Positions 17,720 through 27,301 of a stretch of DNA of 55,381 bases are shown one piece after another. Each line of letters begins with the position of its first letter. Position 1 is the first letter of the stretch. Made by a program: the position numbers and the translations under genes. Where the stretch lies: positions 1 to 55,381 of the forward strand of contig CALJKR010000025.1 in assembly GCA_937974555.1 (NCBI GenBank), read 5' to 3'. Under the pieces are notes generated by a model. That model did no database searches. It had not been told where the DNA came from and saw only the letters and a program-made list of their open reading frames with translations. The stretch comes from an uncultured Flavobacteriales bacterium (GTDB lineage Bacteria > Bacteroidota > Bacteroidia > Flavobacteriales_D > Sanyastnellaceae).

Positions 17720-19158
17720 TGAAAGCCAAGAAAAATACAAATAAGCCTTCTACGAATTCATCAATGGAGGTTGTTCTATGGAACAAAACAAATGCTGCGG
17801 CATTGAAGGCAATGCCCAAAGAATTGGCAGCATATATTCAGATAGCAGCGAAAGACGGAAAAGATAGAGTAGTTGAACAATCCGTTGGAAGGACACAGTA
17901 TATTTTTATCGTTGACAATACTGACCATTCAGCTAGAACGTTGGAAAAATGGAGAGGTGCAGGCAACGAAATACAACAGGTGGCCAATGGTCAGAAACTT
18001 CAAAGTGTTTGGGTAAGAAGTGAAGGAGTAGATGAGTTGATTACCTATGCCTTTGCAGAAGGGATGGCGTTGGGAAATTATAAATTCACCAAGTATCTGA
18101 AGGATGGCAAGTCCAAGCAACCTGCTTTGCAACAGATGTTTATCCAAGACACCCATTTGCCTGAAAAGAAACAACGCGAGCTATTCACCTTGGTTAACGC
18201 CACGCATTTGTCCAGAACATTGGTTAATGAGCCCGTTTCTTACCTAACGGCAGAGAAGTTTTCTCAAGAAATGGTTGCAGCGGGTAAAGAAGCTGGATTC
18301 ACAGTAAAGGTTTTGCACAAGAAGCAAATCGAGGCGTTGAAAATGGGCGGACTTTTGGGAGTAAACAAAGGTTCAATGGATCCCCCCACCTTTACAATCA
18401 TGGAATACAAGCCCGCCAAAGCCAAGAACAAAAAGCCATTGGTACTGGTTGGAAAGGGAGTCGTTTTTGATACGGGAGGATTGTCTTTAAAGCCAACTCC
18501 TGGTTCTATGGACGAAATGAAATGTGACATGGCCGGAGCTGCTGCAGTGGTAGGGGCCATGTATGCAGTGGCTGCTAATAAACTCCCTGTGCATGTGGTT
18601 GGTTTGGTTCCAGCCACAGACAATCGTCCAGGAATGAATGCCATTGTTCCACAAGACGTATTGACCATATCCGATGGAACAACTATTGAGGTAATGAATA
18701 CAGATGCTGAAGGTCGATTGATCCTTGCAGATGCTTTGGTTTACGCCCAGAAGTATAACCCAGATTTGGTGATTGATTTGGCCACGTTGACTGGTGCTGC
18801 AATTAGAGCTGTAGGAACCTATGCTTCAGCAGTAATGGGAACAGCTTCATCAGAAGACATGAAAACGCTTCAAATGGCAGGAGAAAAGGTGTGGGAGCGT
18901 ACCATGGAATTCCCACTTTGGCCTGAGTATGGCGATGAGCTCAAAAGTGATGTCGCAGATATGAAGAACCTGGGATTGGGAAATGCAGGTCATTTGTCGG
19001 CAGGAAAATTCTTAGAACATTTCACCAAGTATCCTTGGATTCACATTGATATCGCCGGAACCGCTTGGAATGGTGGAGCGCAGAGCTACAGACCCAAAGG
19101 AGGAACAGGAGTGGGTGTAAGGATGTTGTACCAATTTATTTTGGACAAGTACTGCTAA
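17719..19158 (+). CDS. pepA: M17 leucyl aminopeptidase
   Basis: A 479-residue cytosolic metallo-aminopeptidase of the M17 family, which removes N-terminal residues from peptides. The C-terminal catalytic domain carries the two-metal and catalytic motifs: VGKGVVFDTGGLSLKP (Lys and Asp ligands), MKCDMAGAAAV (Asp ligand) and the family signature NTDAEGRLILADAL (Asp and Glu ligands, Arg). The N-terminal macro-like domain is weakly conserved, as usual. TAATG overlap with the secreted protease gene implies translational coupling and suggests joint use of peptides. The symbol is by family. Confidence 0.93.
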   Translation: MKAKKNTNKPSTNSSMEVVLWNKTNAAALKAMPKELAAYIQIAAKDGKDRVVEQSVGRTQYIFIVDNTDHSARTLEKWRGAGNEIQQVANGQKLQSVWVRSEGVDELITYAFAEGMALGNYKFTKYLKDGKSKQPALQQMFIQDTHLPEKKQRELFTLVNATHLSRTLVNEPVSYLTAEKFSQEMVAAGKEAGFTVKVLHKKQIEALKMGGLLGVNKGSMDPPTFTIMEYKPAKAKNKKPLVLVGKGVVFDTGGLSLKPTPGSMDEMKCDMAGAAAVVGAMYAVAANKLPVHVVGLVPATDNRPGMNAIVPQDVLTISDGTTIEVMNTDAEGRLILADALVYAQKYNPDLVIDLATLTGAAIRAVGTYASAVMGTASSEDMKTLQMAGEKVWERTMEFPLWPEYGDELKSDVADMKNLGLGNAGHLSAGKFLEHFTKYPWIHIDIAGTAWNGGAQSYRPKGGTGVGVRMLYQFILDKYC

Positions 19159-19236
19159 AATACCGCGACAATATTTTATTGGAATTAGAAAGGAAATGTC
19201 AGGAATTCAAATTTTCTGATATTGCTTATAATTCCT

Positions 19237-19244
19237 TAAATTTG
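19237..19244 (+). promoter_or_regulatory. Predicted -7 box of the polysaccharide operon
   Basis: TAAATTTG matches TAnnTTTG exactly and ends four bases before the ATG at 19249. It would make the first cistron leaderless. No JUMPstart/ops-like element was found between the pepA stop and this gene. Confidence 0.6.
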
Positions 19245-19248
19245 TGGG

Positions 19249-20070
19249 ATGAACTGGGTAAAACACAAGCTGAAGAGTGGAAAGTCATTTTCTGTTGAGA
19301 TTGTTACCTGTTTGATGGTAATGATCTTTCTCACTGGATGTTTGAAGCCCAAGGATGTGTACTATTTGAACGGAACCAACAGCCAAGAACTCGCTATGCT
19401 GAAGGACTATCAGGATCCCAAAGTGAAAACGGGTGATCAGCTGAGCATATTCATTTCCAGTTCCAATCTGGAATCGGTTGTGGTGTTCAATCTGCCTAAC
19501 TTCTCCTCAACCCAACAGTCGAATAATATGAATTCTGGGGGGGCTAATACCAATCCCTTGCTGGGTTTTATCGTGGATCCCAATGGTGAAATTTGCCTGC
19601 CGCGAATTGGAAAAGTGAAAATTGGAGGACTCACCTTTAGTGAAGCCAAGGCGCAATTAGAAAGCAGCCTTCGTGAGTACGTCAAGGATCCAATAGTGCA
19701 CATTCGTTATCTTAATTTTAGGGTTTCAGTTCTGGGTGAAGTAGAGAATCCAGGAACTTTCAATGTTACTTACCAAGACATCAATATTTTTCAAGCCATT
19801 GGCCTTGCCGGTGATTTGACCATGTTTGGAAAAAGAAAGTCCGTGATTGTGATGAGAACCATAGGAGACAAATGCCAAGTTACGCGCTTGGATCTTACCT
19901 CCTCTGATGTGATCAAATCACCTTATTTTCATTTACAATCGGGTGATGTGGTGTACGTAGAACCCAACCCAACCAAGTTAAAGGTGAGCAGTAGCTTTTA
20001 TCAAACCTGGCCTGCAATCACTTCGGGTACAACATTATTGGTTTTATTAATGACTTTATTTTTGAAGTAA
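19249..20070 (+). CDS. wza: Wza-type polysaccharide export outer-membrane lipoprotein
   Basis: A 273-residue capsule/EPS export protein. The N-terminal hydrophobic stretch ends in the lipobox LTGC, so it is a lipoprotein. A polysaccharide-export domain (about residues 45-135, VKTGDQLSIFIS, with DPNGEICLPRIGKVKIGGLT) is followed by one SLBB domain (VSVLGEVENPGTFNV) and a C-terminal helix (about 250-272, ITSGTTLLVLLMTLFL), the arrangement typical of Bacteroidota Wza. It heads the operon and would form the outer-membrane channel for polymer exported with Wzc. The gene symbol is by family. Confidence 0.92.
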   Translation: MNWVKHKLKSGKSFSVEIVTCLMVMIFLTGCLKPKDVYYLNGTNSQELAMLKDYQDPKVKTGDQLSIFISSSNLESVVVFNLPNFSSTQQSNNMNSGGANTNPLLGFIVDPNGEICLPRIGKVKIGGLTFSEAKAQLESSLREYVKDPIVHIRYLNFRVSVLGEVENPGTFNVTYQDINIFQAIGLAGDLTMFGKRKSVIVMRTIGDKCQVTRLDLTSSDVIKSPYFHLQSGDVVYVEPNPTKLKVSSSFYQTWPAITSGTTLLVLLMTLFLK

Positions 20071-20071
20071 G

Positions 20072-22507
20072 ATGGCGATAGAGACGTATGAGTTTAAAGA
20101 AAACTATGCATTAGATCGTCAGTTCAATGTATTCACTTATTTCAGAAAGATCCTTCTCATTTACTGGGTCTATTTCGCAATCAGTTTTACCATATGTTTC
20201 TCGGCGGCCTATGCTTATCTGCGCTACACACCCCGGACATTTGAGGTAAACAGCAAGGTATTAATCAAAGACGACTCCAGTAGACCGATGAACGGTCAGG
20301 ACTTGTTGAATGATTTGAATTTGATCAACTCCGGACTGAAATTGGAAAATGAGATTGAGATTATTCAGTCTCCTGAAATCATTGAGAAAGCCATTTTAAG
20401 TACGGGATCTCAGATCAGAATTTCCAGACACAAGTCGATCAATGAAGAGGTGGTGGATTTTCACTTTCCAGTACGATTGATGCCGTTGAAAGCGGATTCC
20501 ATTGAGTCTGTTCCTGAGGTTGCCATGCATTTTAGCACTGATTCTGCTTTGTTTCATTTCGCAGGACATACCTATCCTTTAAAAGATGGTTCTGTGATTC
20601 AAGTTCCTGGCATTGGTGCCTTTTATTTGTTTCTTGAAGCATCTCAACTTAAGAAGTGGGATGTTTATCAATATACCGTTTCCATTTCTTCTTTATCTGA
20701 TGAACTGGCGCGAATTAGAAATTCATTGACGATCAGTCCGGTTGGAAAAAATAACAGTGTCATTCAATTGTTTTTGCAAACAGAAAATCCATCACGGGGC
20801 AATGATTTGTTGAATGCCATCATTCATGAATATGGTCAGGCGAGCATTGAGGACAAGCGTCAAATGGCAGAGTATACATTGAATTTCATCGAGCAGCGTT
20901 TGTTGGTTGTATCGTCGGAATTGGACAGTGTAGAGCGCAATATTGAGCACTTTAAACGTTCAGAGAATGTTGTTGATCTGCAGGCCCAAAATCAATTTTA
21001 TTGGGAAGGTCTCAAGAACAAAGACATCAACTTGGCGCAACTTAAAATTCAATTGGCTGTATTGGATGAAGTAGAACGTTACATCAATAGCAACGAGAAT
21101 ACCGTGGGTCTTGCCCCATCTTTAATGGGCATCGATAATGACTTACTTCAAATCTTACTTCCCAAGCTATACGCCAAAGAGGAAGAGTATAATAAGCGCA
21201 AAATGCAGTTCTTACCCAGTGATGAAATGCTGCAGATTTTGGCGGGTGAAATTGAGGTTTTGAAAAAAAGTATTTTGGCCAATGTCAGAGAAATTCGCAA
21301 GTCGATCAATATTGGTATTTCAAGTCAGGAAAGGGATATTCAAAATCAATTGGCTGCTCTGGGCAGTCTACCTCAAAAGGAAAGAATGTTGTTGGATATC
21401 AGTAGACAGCAATCCATTAAAAATGCCATTTATAGTTTTCTCTTGGAGAAGCGAGAGGAGGCAGCCATTTCTGTTGCTTCTACAGTAAGTGATTTGAGAA
21501 TCATCCAAAAATCCCAGGCCAATTATAACCCGGTTAGTCCCAAGAAGAAATTGGTATACAGTATTGCGGGTTTGCTTTCGGTTGTTGTTCCATTTGTCGT
21601 GGTATTGATGAAGGAGCAATTGAATACAACGATTCAATTTAGATCGGATATTGAGGCCAGAACCAAGTTGCCGATCATTGGTGAAATTGTGTTGGACAAC
21701 GATGAATCCGGGTTGATTAGAATGGAGAAGAACCGATCATTCATCGCCGATTCTATTCGGGCTGTTCGAACCAAATTGGGCTATTATCTCAGTGATGACG
21801 ACAAGAAAGTGATCTTGATCTCTTCCAGCATTTCAGGAGAGGGAAAGTCGTTTTTATCTGCAAACCTGGCGCAAAGTTTTGCGATCATGGGAAAGAAAAC
21901 TTTGGTGGTAGGTGTCGATTTGAGAAAGGGGATTATTCACAAGATATTTAAGGTTTCCGCTAAGACGGGATTATCCAATTATTTGATTAAAAAATTGGAT
22001 TGGAGAGAAGCTTTGCAAACCAACGATATACCCAATTTGTATATTTTACCATCAGGACCTGTACCTCCAAATCCTGCGGAGTTATTGAATACCGGTATGT
22101 TTGATAAATTCATCGAGGAAGCCCGCAAAGAATTTGATTACATCATCATCGATACACCACCGCTTGGGTTGGTTCCAGATGCGGAAATTATTTCTCATTT
22201 GGCCGATGTCTCTTTGTTCCTAATTCGTCATGATCACTCGCCCAAAGACGCAGTTTTACGTGTTGTTGGAGACGTTGATGAGCATTCTAGTTTTTATCCG
22301 GCCGCCGTTGTTTTCAATGGTATCAAGAAACGTGGATTTGGCTTCGTCTATGGATATGGCTACAGCTACGGTTATGGTTACGGTTATGGTTACGGATATG
22401 GCTATGGCTATGGTGAAGAGGATAAAAATGACCCCGCTTGGAAGAAACGTTGGAAGAAAATCAAAAGAAATTGGATGGGTCTATTTAATTATTTCCTCAA
22501 AAAATAG
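20072..22507 (+). CDS. wzc: Wzc-type chain-length regulator / tyrosine autokinase
   Basis: An 811-residue inner-membrane protein fusing a Wzz chain-length domain (N-terminal helix near residues 30-50), a long coiled-coil and GNVR region, a second helix near 500 (SIAGLLSVVVPFVVVLM) and a cytoplasmic BY-kinase. Kinase motifs are Walker A SSSISGEGKS, Walker A' VGVDLRKG and Walker B YIIIDTPPLG. Residues 760-781 are 11 tyrosines alternating with Gly or Ser, the likely autophosphorylation cluster, followed by a basic tail. It lies 1 base after wza and would control polymer length and export through it. Unlike in E. coli, the Tyr cluster is strictly periodic. Confidence 0.94.
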   Translation: MAIETYEFKENYALDRQFNVFTYFRKILLIYWVYFAISFTICFSAAYAYLRYTPRTFEVNSKVLIKDDSSRPMNGQDLLNDLNLINSGLKLENEIEIIQSPEIIEKAILSTGSQIRISRHKSINEEVVDFHFPVRLMPLKADSIESVPEVAMHFSTDSALFHFAGHTYPLKDGSVIQVPGIGAFYLFLEASQLKKWDVYQYTVSISSLSDELARIRNSLTISPVGKNNSVIQLFLQTENPSRGNDLLNAIIHEYGQASIEDKRQMAEYTLNFIEQRLLVVSSELDSVERNIEHFKRSENVVDLQAQNQFYWEGLKNKDINLAQLKIQLAVLDEVERYINSNENTVGLAPSLMGIDNDLLQILLPKLYAKEEEYNKRKMQFLPSDEMLQILAGEIEVLKKSILANVREIRKSINIGISSQERDIQNQLAALGSLPQKERMLLDISRQQSIKNAIYSFLLEKREEAAISVASTVSDLRIIQKSQANYNPVSPKKKLVYSIAGLLSVVVPFVVVLMKEQLNTTIQFRSDIEARTKLPIIGEIVLDNDESGLIRMEKNRSFIADSIRAVRTKLGYYLSDDDKKVILISSSISGEGKSFLSANLAQSFAIMGKKTLVVGVDLRKGIIHKIFKVSAKTGLSNYLIKKLDWREALQTNDIPNLYILPSGPVPPNPAELLNTGMFDKFIEEARKEFDYIIIDTPPLGLVPDAEIISHLADVSLFLIRHDHSPKDAVLRVVGDVDEHSSFYPAAVVFNGIKKRGFGFVYGYGYSYGYGYGYGYGYGYGYGEEDKNDPAWKKRWKKIKRNWMGLFNYFLKK
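22349..22414 (+). repeat. In-frame TAYGGN hexamer repeat encoding (Tyr-Gly)11
   Basis: Eleven tandem hexanucleotide units of the TAY GGN type (one is TAC AGC) encode a Tyr-Gly repeat near the wzc C-terminus. All units keep frame, so slippage would change the number of tyrosines without breaking the protein. Confidence 0.85.
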
Positions 22508-22509
22508 AA

Positions 22510-23808
22510 ATGAAGGAAAGTTGGCTCGCACATTTCAAATCTACTTTTTTTAGGAATTTCTACATCGTTTTATCGGGAAGTGTCCTCAGTCAAGTGGTGG
22601 TGGTTTTTACAACACCCATTTTGTCCCGCATATATGCGCCTGAGGATTTTGGCGCGGCCAGCGTGTTTTTTTCAGTGGTTGGATTTTTCACGATTCTATC
22701 TACATTCCAATATGAGGGGGCCATTATGTTGCCCAAAAGAAGTGTGGATTCATTGGCCCTGGTAATTCTCTCAACGCTTTTAGCAGTATCCTCCAGTGTG
22801 CTCATTGGGGTGATTTTATTTTTTTATCGCGACGCAATTTTCAGTTGGTTCCACATGGAGTCTCAATTGAAATTTTGGGTTTGGATTCCGGTTGCAATTT
22901 TGGTTTACGCCACTTATTCTATTTTAAGTCAGTGGGTCACTCGATTGGGTCAATACAAGACCATCGCCTACCGCCAATTCTTTCAAAATGTCTCCCAATC
23001 GGCAACCAAGATTATTCTTGGAAAGATGTCTTATGTTTCAACAGGCTTGGTGGTGGGTACATTATTGGGCATAACGGCCTCCATTTTTATTTTGATTCAA
23101 GGTCGGGTGAAGGATTTGTATCGATCTTTTAAAATTATCAAGTGGAGCCGCATCAAGGACAACGCCATCAAGTACCATAAGTTTCCCAAGTACACCATGA
23201 TTCAAGGCCTCATGGATACCTTCCAAGAGTCTCTGCTTTTTTTGGTCATTTCGGCATTGTATGGCAATGCACAATTGGGCATGTACACTTTTACATTGGC
23301 ACTTCTGCAGAAACCGTTGCAGGTCATTGGTGCTTCGCTCGGTCAGGTTTATTTTCAAGACATTAGTAAGAAGTTTGCCAATGAGCAGGAAATCTATACC
23401 CGAACCATCAAATTGATGAAGGTGTTGCTAATCGTGGCCATCGCGATTTATGTTCCTGTGATTTTCTTCGGTCCTTGGATTTTTGATTTCTTCTTTGGAG
23501 ACAACTGGTGGGAGAGTGGTGAGATAGCGCAAATCATGGCGTTTTGGTTGATGTTGAAACTGATTAGCTCTCCGATTTCATCCATCCCCAATGTGACAGG
23601 ACATCAAAGGAACTATGTATTTTTTACCCTCGTTGGAAACATCCTTCCTCTGCTCATTGTCTTTACAGGAAGACAATTGAATTGGGATTTTCACGGTGTG
23701 CTAATCGTGAATTATTTCCTACTCAGCGTATTGATGTTAATCTATATCCGTTGGATCTTGAAATTGACACGACACACCAAGCGAATGTGGCCTTCCTTGG
23801 AGGAGTGA
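22510..23808 (+). CDS. wzx: Wzx-type lipid-linked oligosaccharide flippase
   Basis: A 432-residue polytopic membrane protein of the polysaccharide-biosynthesis (MATE/MVF-like) family, with about twelve hydrophobic segments. The N-terminal pattern SGSVLSQVVVVFTTPILSRIYAPEDFGA is typical of Wzx/RfbX proteins (a transporter opening followed by the YxPxDFG turn). It would flip the undecaprenyl-linked repeat unit across the inner membrane. It starts 2 bases after wzc. Substrate is inferred from the operon. Symbol by family. Confidence 0.88.
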   Translation: MKESWLAHFKSTFFRNFYIVLSGSVLSQVVVVFTTPILSRIYAPEDFGAASVFFSVVGFFTILSTFQYEGAIMLPKRSVDSLALVILSTLLAVSSSVLIGVILFFYRDAIFSWFHMESQLKFWVWIPVAILVYATYSILSQWVTRLGQYKTIAYRQFFQNVSQSATKIILGKMSYVSTGLVVGTLLGITASIFILIQGRVKDLYRSFKIIKWSRIKDNAIKYHKFPKYTMIQGLMDTFQESLLFLVISALYGNAQLGMYTFTLALLQKPLQVIGASLGQVYFQDISKKFANEQEIYTRTIKLMKVLLIVAIAIYVPVIFFGPWIFDFFFGDNWWESGEIAQIMAFWLMLKLISSPISSIPNVTGHQRNYVFFTLVGNILPLLIVFTGRQLNWDFHGVLIVNYFLLSVLMLIYIRWILKLTRHTKRMWPSLEE

Positions 23809-23821
23809 GTAAATAAGGAAA

Positions 23822-25003
23822 ATGAAGAAGAGTAAATTGTACATATTTACAATGTCATTTCCTTTCGATTCAGCGCAAGAGGCCAATTTCATTGTTCCTG
23901 AATTGGCAAGGTGGAAACGTGATTATAAAAAAATCATTTTCGTCCCAGCCCAAGTCAAAGGTTCTCAATGTTATCCTATGGATGATCAATTGTCCATGGA
24001 TACAACGCTTGCCGGTGATTTCGAAAAACGATATTCGTGGTTGAATTTCCTTTCTTGGAGATGGCTGTTCAATTGGATTTCTATTTGTTTTCATATCGCA
24101 AATACCCAGGAAAAATTGAATTGGAAATTGTATTCCAATGCCTTTTTTTTTGGATTGAGAATGCAAATCTCGCTGTGTTATCTAAAAAGATTAAAAGGCG
24201 AAATTGACTTGTATTCGTTTTGGAACACCTACATCACTGCGTCTATGGCGCAGTTGAAGGGATTTAAAGGAAGACGATGGACACGGGTTCACGGAGATGA
24301 CCTTTATCCGGAGAGACAAGGGGGGATCATTCCTTTTGAAACACAAACCTATTCAAATTTGGATGAAGTGGTATTTGCGAGCCAAGCGGCGCTTTCATTT
24401 TACCTTCAACGCCATCCGGGAATTCACACCCCAACTTCCATTGCTTACATCGGGGTGTCGTTTTCAAATTTGATTGGGAATGTAGCGGTTATGCCTAAAA
24501 GACAACCCCTGGTTTTGGTAACATGTTCAGGTTTGAATCCGGTTAAGCAATTGGCTTTGGTAAATGGTTGGATAAATCGTTGGAATAAAAGCCATGGTCA
24601 GGTGCAATTGGAATGGCACCATCTGGGGGCGACCACCGCCGCATTGTCCGAACACATTCAAGAATCAACAGTTGCTATTGGACATGGATGGATGAGTCAA
24701 TTTGAGGTAATGCAGTGGTATCAAACCATGCAGCCATTTGCTTTGTTCAGTTTAAGTCGCTCAGAAGGGGGCTTTCCGGTGAGTATGCAAGAAGCGCTGA
24801 TTTGCGGTATACCGTTGATCGGTTCAGCCAATGGAGGGGTTATCGAAGCTTTAGAAATATCGGAGGGATTTACGCTTTCCAGCACTCCCGATTTCGAGGA
24901 ATTTAAAAAGACCATGGAAGAGATTATTTCACTTCCAGATTCTGAGATATTGCGATTGAGACAAAAAGCAATGGATGTGGGAAGAACCCTCTTTTTGCGC
25001 TAA
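23822..25003 (+). CDS. Family 4-like glycosyltransferase
   Basis: A 393-residue cytoplasmic GT-B glycosyltransferase. The C-terminal half has the donor-binding pattern LSRSEGGFPVSMQEALICGIPLIG with the acidic residue and EAL motif of GT4 enzymes, followed by GGVIEAL. The N-terminal half is divergent from most GT4s but contains the linker HGDDLYPER. Donor and acceptor sugars cannot be read. It is part of the operon, 13 bases after wzx. Confident as a glycosyltransferase, not on its linkage. Confidence 0.8.
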   Translation: MKKSKLYIFTMSFPFDSAQEANFIVPELARWKRDYKKIIFVPAQVKGSQCYPMDDQLSMDTTLAGDFEKRYSWLNFLSWRWLFNWISICFHIANTQEKLNWKLYSNAFFFGLRMQISLCYLKRLKGEIDLYSFWNTYITASMAQLKGFKGRRWTRVHGDDLYPERQGGIIPFETQTYSNLDEVVFASQAALSFYLQRHPGIHTPTSIAYIGVSFSNLIGNVAVMPKRQPLVLVTCSGLNPVKQLALVNGWINRWNKSHGQVQLEWHHLGATTAALSEHIQESTVAIGHGWMSQFEVMQWYQTMQPFALFSLSRSEGGFPVSMQEALICGIPLIGSANGGVIEALEISEGFTLSSTPDFEEFKKTMEEIISLPDSEILRLRQKAMDVGRTLFLR

Positions 25004-25031
25004 TTTTACGCTATTCCAAGAATAGCAAAGA

Positions 25032-26141
25032 ATGGGGGCTTGTAAACGATGTTTAATGGACAGTTCAGATCATGAAATTGTATTTGATGATTTGGGATAT
25101 TGTAACCATTGTACCGCCTCCATCAAAAGATGGAACTCTCCAGAATTTCAAGATTTAAATCAACGCCAAAAATCTTTGGACCAATGGTTATCCAATATAA
25201 AAGCAGCGGGTAAAGGAAAGGAGTACGATTGCATTATAGGCTTGAGTGGCGGTGTTGACAGCTCTTACGTGGCATACTTGGTAAAAAAAGTCTATGGATT
25301 GCGCCCATTGGCGGTGCACTTGGATAACGGCTGGAACTCGGAATTGGCGGTGCGCAATATTGATAAAATTGTAGATCGACTTGAAATAGATTTGATTACC
25401 GATGTTTTGGATTGGGAGGAATTTAGATCATTGCAACGCTCTTTTTTAAAAGCCTCCGTTTTGGATATGGAGCTGCTTACTGATCACGCGATTGGGATTG
25501 CACTTTGGAAAATATCGCAGCGTTTTCAGATTCCTTACTTTATTTCAGGTTTTAATTTTCAAAGTGAAAATGTAATGCCGCCTTCTTGGATTTATCCGTT
25601 TAAAATGGATAGCCTCAATATCCAAGATATTTACAGCAAGTTTGGCGACGGAAAAAGGTTAAAGTCCTTTTCTTTTCTCTCTTTCAAAGAGTTTTTGCTT
25701 TTCGGGAAAAATAAAATGACATTGTTCCCCATTTTAAATTGGGTGGACTATCACAAAGAAACCGCCATTCAAGTAATCTCACAGGAGTTGGGATGGCGCA
25801 ATTATGGCAACAAACACGATGAATCGGTATTTACTAAATTTTACCAGGATATATTGTTGTTTGAGAAGTTTGGAATAGACAAGCGCAAAGCCCATTATTC
25901 CAGTTTGATTTGCACAGGACAAATTTCCAGGGAGGATGCTGCGCTGAAGGTGCAAGAGGCCCCGTTAACTGCCGAGGCGCGCAGACGAAGCGTTCAATAT
26001 GTTCTAAAGAAATTGGAAATCTCCGAGGAGGAGTTTCAGCAGATTTTGAAAACACCTCCCCGTAAACATTGGGAATTTGCGTCTTATGCCAAAAGAAAGC
26101 AGCAGGTTGGAAATATTCTTCGAAAACTGAAGTTGCGATGA
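25032..26141 (+). CDS. N-acetyl sugar amidotransferase (WbpG/PseA/WbuX-like)
   Basis: A 369-residue PP-loop ATP-pyrophosphatase-type enzyme that would convert an N-acetyl group of a nucleotide sugar to an acetimidoyl (amidino) group using ammonia. The N-terminus has paired Cys motifs C4-x-x-C7 and C24-x-x-C27, likely zinc-binding. The PP-loop SGGVDSS starts at residue 72, followed by LAVHLDNGWNSELA. Known relatives take ammonia from a HisH/HisF pair; here that pair lies 12 kb downstream in the same operon and no glutaminase domain is fused. The next gene starts inside its stop (ATGA). Substrate might be UDP-L-FucNAc or another sugar. Confidence 0.88.
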   Translation: MGACKRCLMDSSDHEIVFDDLGYCNHCTASIKRWNSPEFQDLNQRQKSLDQWLSNIKAAGKGKEYDCIIGLSGGVDSSYVAYLVKKVYGLRPLAVHLDNGWNSELAVRNIDKIVDRLEIDLITDVLDWEEFRSLQRSFLKASVLDMELLTDHAIGIALWKISQRFQIPYFISGFNFQSENVMPPSWIYPFKMDSLNIQDIYSKFGDGKRLKSFSFLSFKEFLLFGKNKMTLFPILNWVDYHKETAIQVISQELGWRNYGNKHDESVFTKFYQDILLFEKFGIDKRKAHYSSLICTGQISREDAALKVQEAPLTAEARRRSVQYVLKKLEISEEEFQQILKTPPRKHWEFASYAKRKQQVGNILRKLKLR

Positions 26142-27301
26142 GGGTGCTTTTTATTCAACAAGGGCTAGGCTACGGAGGAGCATCACAATCATTGATACAA
26201 ATGCAAAAGTGTTTGAAGGATGATGTGGAGATGTTCACAATCTTAAAAAAGAATCGCCGACTGAATCAAAAGCTGAGACATCTTTTGATTCACTCCAAGG
26301 AGATAGTTGAGATGGATATTCCGGGTGTATACCACTATTCAGAGGGCAAATCTTCGCAGGAGGATTTGGATTATGCCATGGAATACGATGCGCAGGAATT
26401 GATTCATTTTATCTTGGATAAGCAGATTGATATTGTGCACGTCAATGCTTCTGTTTTTAGCAACCTATATGAAGATATAAAGTCCAAAACGAATGCAAAA
26501 ATAGTGACCCACATTCGGGAGGTAATTCCGCAATCTGACGATACCATCACCCGATTTATGGTGAAGGAAATTCGTCAATTTTCTGATTGGATTATTCCCA
26601 TTGCACAAGAAGAGATGTATTATTTCTCTGATCTTCCGCAATGTCAAATGGTCATAAATCCAGTGGATACTTCCGTGTTTTGCCTTGGAAAGGCTATGAC
26701 AGAGCAAGGTGTCATCCGCTTGGGTATGGTGGCCAATTTTAATCCGCTCAAAGGTCACTTGTTGTTTTTGGAGGTTGCGTCGATACTAAATCAAATGAAT
26801 GCAGGTGCTCAAATTCTTCAATTTGAAATGTTGGGTTTACCCAAACCGGGTTTCTTGCATTATAAGGCTTGGCTTCCATTGAAAAGGTTTGCGTACTATC
26901 GAGAGGTGATGTCCAAGTACAAATCTTTACAACTCCAGAATGTTCGATTGCTTCCTTTTAGAACGGAAGTTCAATCGGTTATTCAACATTGGCACATTGG
27001 ATTGCGTTTGGAGAAATCAATGATGCCTTGGGGAAGGGATGTACTGGAGTTGATGTCATCGGGAGTGGCCGTTGTGGCTGTTGGAAATAGTGAGGTGGTT
27101 ATTCAGAATGGAACAAGCGGGATACTCGTTGATTCTTTGGATGCCCAATCCATTGCTGCAAAAATTCAAGAATTGATAGTGGATGCCGAAAAAAGAAAAA
27201 GCATCGCAACCATAGCCAGACAATGGGTGGAGGAGAATGCTTCTGTCCCGGTTTATCGCGAACAGATTTTGTCAATCTATAAAAAAGTATTGACCACATG
27301 A
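26138..27301 (+). CDS. Family 4-like glycosyltransferase
   Basis: A 387-residue GT-B glycosyltransferase. It opens MRVLFIQQGLGYGGASQS, the classic GT4 N-terminal glycine loop, and has the VANFNPLKGH hinge and a C-terminal donor site (RDVLELMSSGVAVVAVGNSE, GTSGILVDSLD). I place the start at ATG 26138, overlapping the preceding stop as ATGA; the longer in-frame extension runs inside the preceding gene and lacks family features. The stop overlaps the next gene the same way. Linkage is unknown. Confidence 0.85.
   Translation: MRVLFIQQGLGYGGASQSLIQMQKCLKDDVEMFTILKKNRRLNQKLRHLLIHSKEIVEMDIPGVYHYSEGKSSQEDLDYAMEYDAQELIHFILDKQIDIVHVNASVFSNLYEDIKSKTNAKIVTHIREVIPQSDDTITRFMVKEIRQFSDWIIPIAQEEMYYFSDLPQCQMVINPVDTSVFCLGKAMTEQGVIRLGMVANFNPLKGHLLFLEVASILNQMNAGAQILQFEMLGLPKPGFLHYKAWLPLKRFAYYREVMSKYKSLQLQNVRLLPFRTEVQSVIQHWHIGLRLEKSMMPWGRDVLELMSSGVAVVAVGNSEVVIQNGTSGILVDSLDAQSIAAKIQELIVDAEKRKSIATIARQWVEENASVPVYREQILSIYKKVLTT

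Noticed and set aside
19159..19248. JUMPstart/ops regulatory element before the polysaccharide operon
   Set aside because: The conserved GGCGGTAG core was looked for and not found.
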